Shown: positions 5,856-5,972 of the stretch, piece after piece
Layout: each line of letters starts with the position of its first letter
Numbering within the stretch: position 1 is the stretch's first letter
Assembly (NCBI GenBank): GCA_029939875.1
Contig: JAOZSC010000186.1
Location: 1-5,972, forward strand
Direction: 5' to 3'
Source: Desulfobacterales bacterium
GTDB lineage: Bacteria > Desulfobacterota > Desulfobacteria > Desulfobacterales > JAFDCJ01
Length of the DNA: 5,972 nucleotides
Notes under the pieces: generated by a model
What the model saw: the letters and a program-made list of their open reading frames with translations, nothing else
Told to the model about the DNA's origin: nothing
The model's database searches: none
Made by a program: the position numbers and the translations under genes

Positions 5856-5972
5856 TCACCCTAAAAAAGCGTTATAGGTCACTACTGTCAGAAAAGATAT
5901 GGCCATGCACAGGGCAAATGACAGCGCATTTCTGATAAGGGCAAATTTTTTACCCAGTGCTGCCATCTCAGC
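5856..5972 (-). CDS. C-terminal end of a second half-permease (partial)
   Basis: The minus-strand frame is open from the window edge to a TGA at 5858-5856 and gives 38 residues, beginning AEMAALGKKFALIRNALS and ending in a hydrophobic helix (ALCMAISFLTVVTYNAF). The E-x(4)-LG-x-x-FxLxR pattern followed by a last helix resembles the C-terminal end of UPF0718-type half permeases as I recall them. Together with the complete permease five bases downstream, this suggests two paralogous halves encoded in tandem. The rest of the gene is beyond the window, so the family call rests on a short piece plus context. Confidence 0.6.
   Translation of the reverse strand, partial: AEMAALGKKFALIRNALSFALCMAISFLTVVTYNAFLG
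5857..5862 (-). promoter_or_regulatory. Ribosome binding site of the half-permease gene
   Basis: AGGGTG on the minus strand lies six bases before the ATG at 5850-5848. It overlaps the stop codon (TGA, 5858-5856) of the preceding gene, so translation of the two permease genes is likely coupled. Confidence 0.6.

Overview
The window looks like chromosomal DNA of an anaerobic, probably sulfate-reducing or syntrophic deltaproteobacterium (Desulfobacterota). This rests on the mix of families: a RACo-type ASKHA ATPase of corrinoid metabolism, a large AsmA-type envelope protein, a YajC remnant and tandem half-size permeases. No 16S or other marker is present, so the taxonomy is inference.

Left part (1-2432, + strand): the last codons of a possible upstream gene, a short leader with a degenerate 7-bp tandem repeat, then two genes sharing one base (TAATG). 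They encode a Sir2-family NAD-dependent protein deacylase and a 518-residue ASKHA-domain protein (DUF4445/RACo C-terminal family) that lacks the usual N-terminal [2Fe-2S] ferredoxin domain. The overlap suggests coupled translation and perhaps a shared role in controlling corrinoid or acyl-CoA enzymes.

Middle (2433-4808): a short, AT-richer convergent junction with no obvious gene, then a minus-strand gene for a 680-residue AsmA-family protein. It has one N-terminal membrane helix, its own good ribosome binding site and a plausible sigma70-type promoter.

Right part (4810-5972, minus strand): a strong intrinsic terminator lies behind what is clearly the soluble C-terminal part of YajC, the SecDF-YajC accessory subunit. 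The fragment has no start codon and no membrane helix, and an in-frame stop sits directly upstream. I call it a broken gene; it is not followed by secD/secF, which usually accompany yajC. About 170 bases of unassigned sequence separate it from two tandem half-permease genes (UPF0718/ArsP-like), the second complete and the first cut by the window edge. These probably form a heteromeric membrane transporter.

I found no CRISPR array, rRNA, tRNA or intact mobile element. The most unusual items are the sir2-ASKHA coupling, the ferredoxin-less ASKHA protein and the beheaded yajC with its terminator still in place. Nothing here is firm evidence of a wholly new system.
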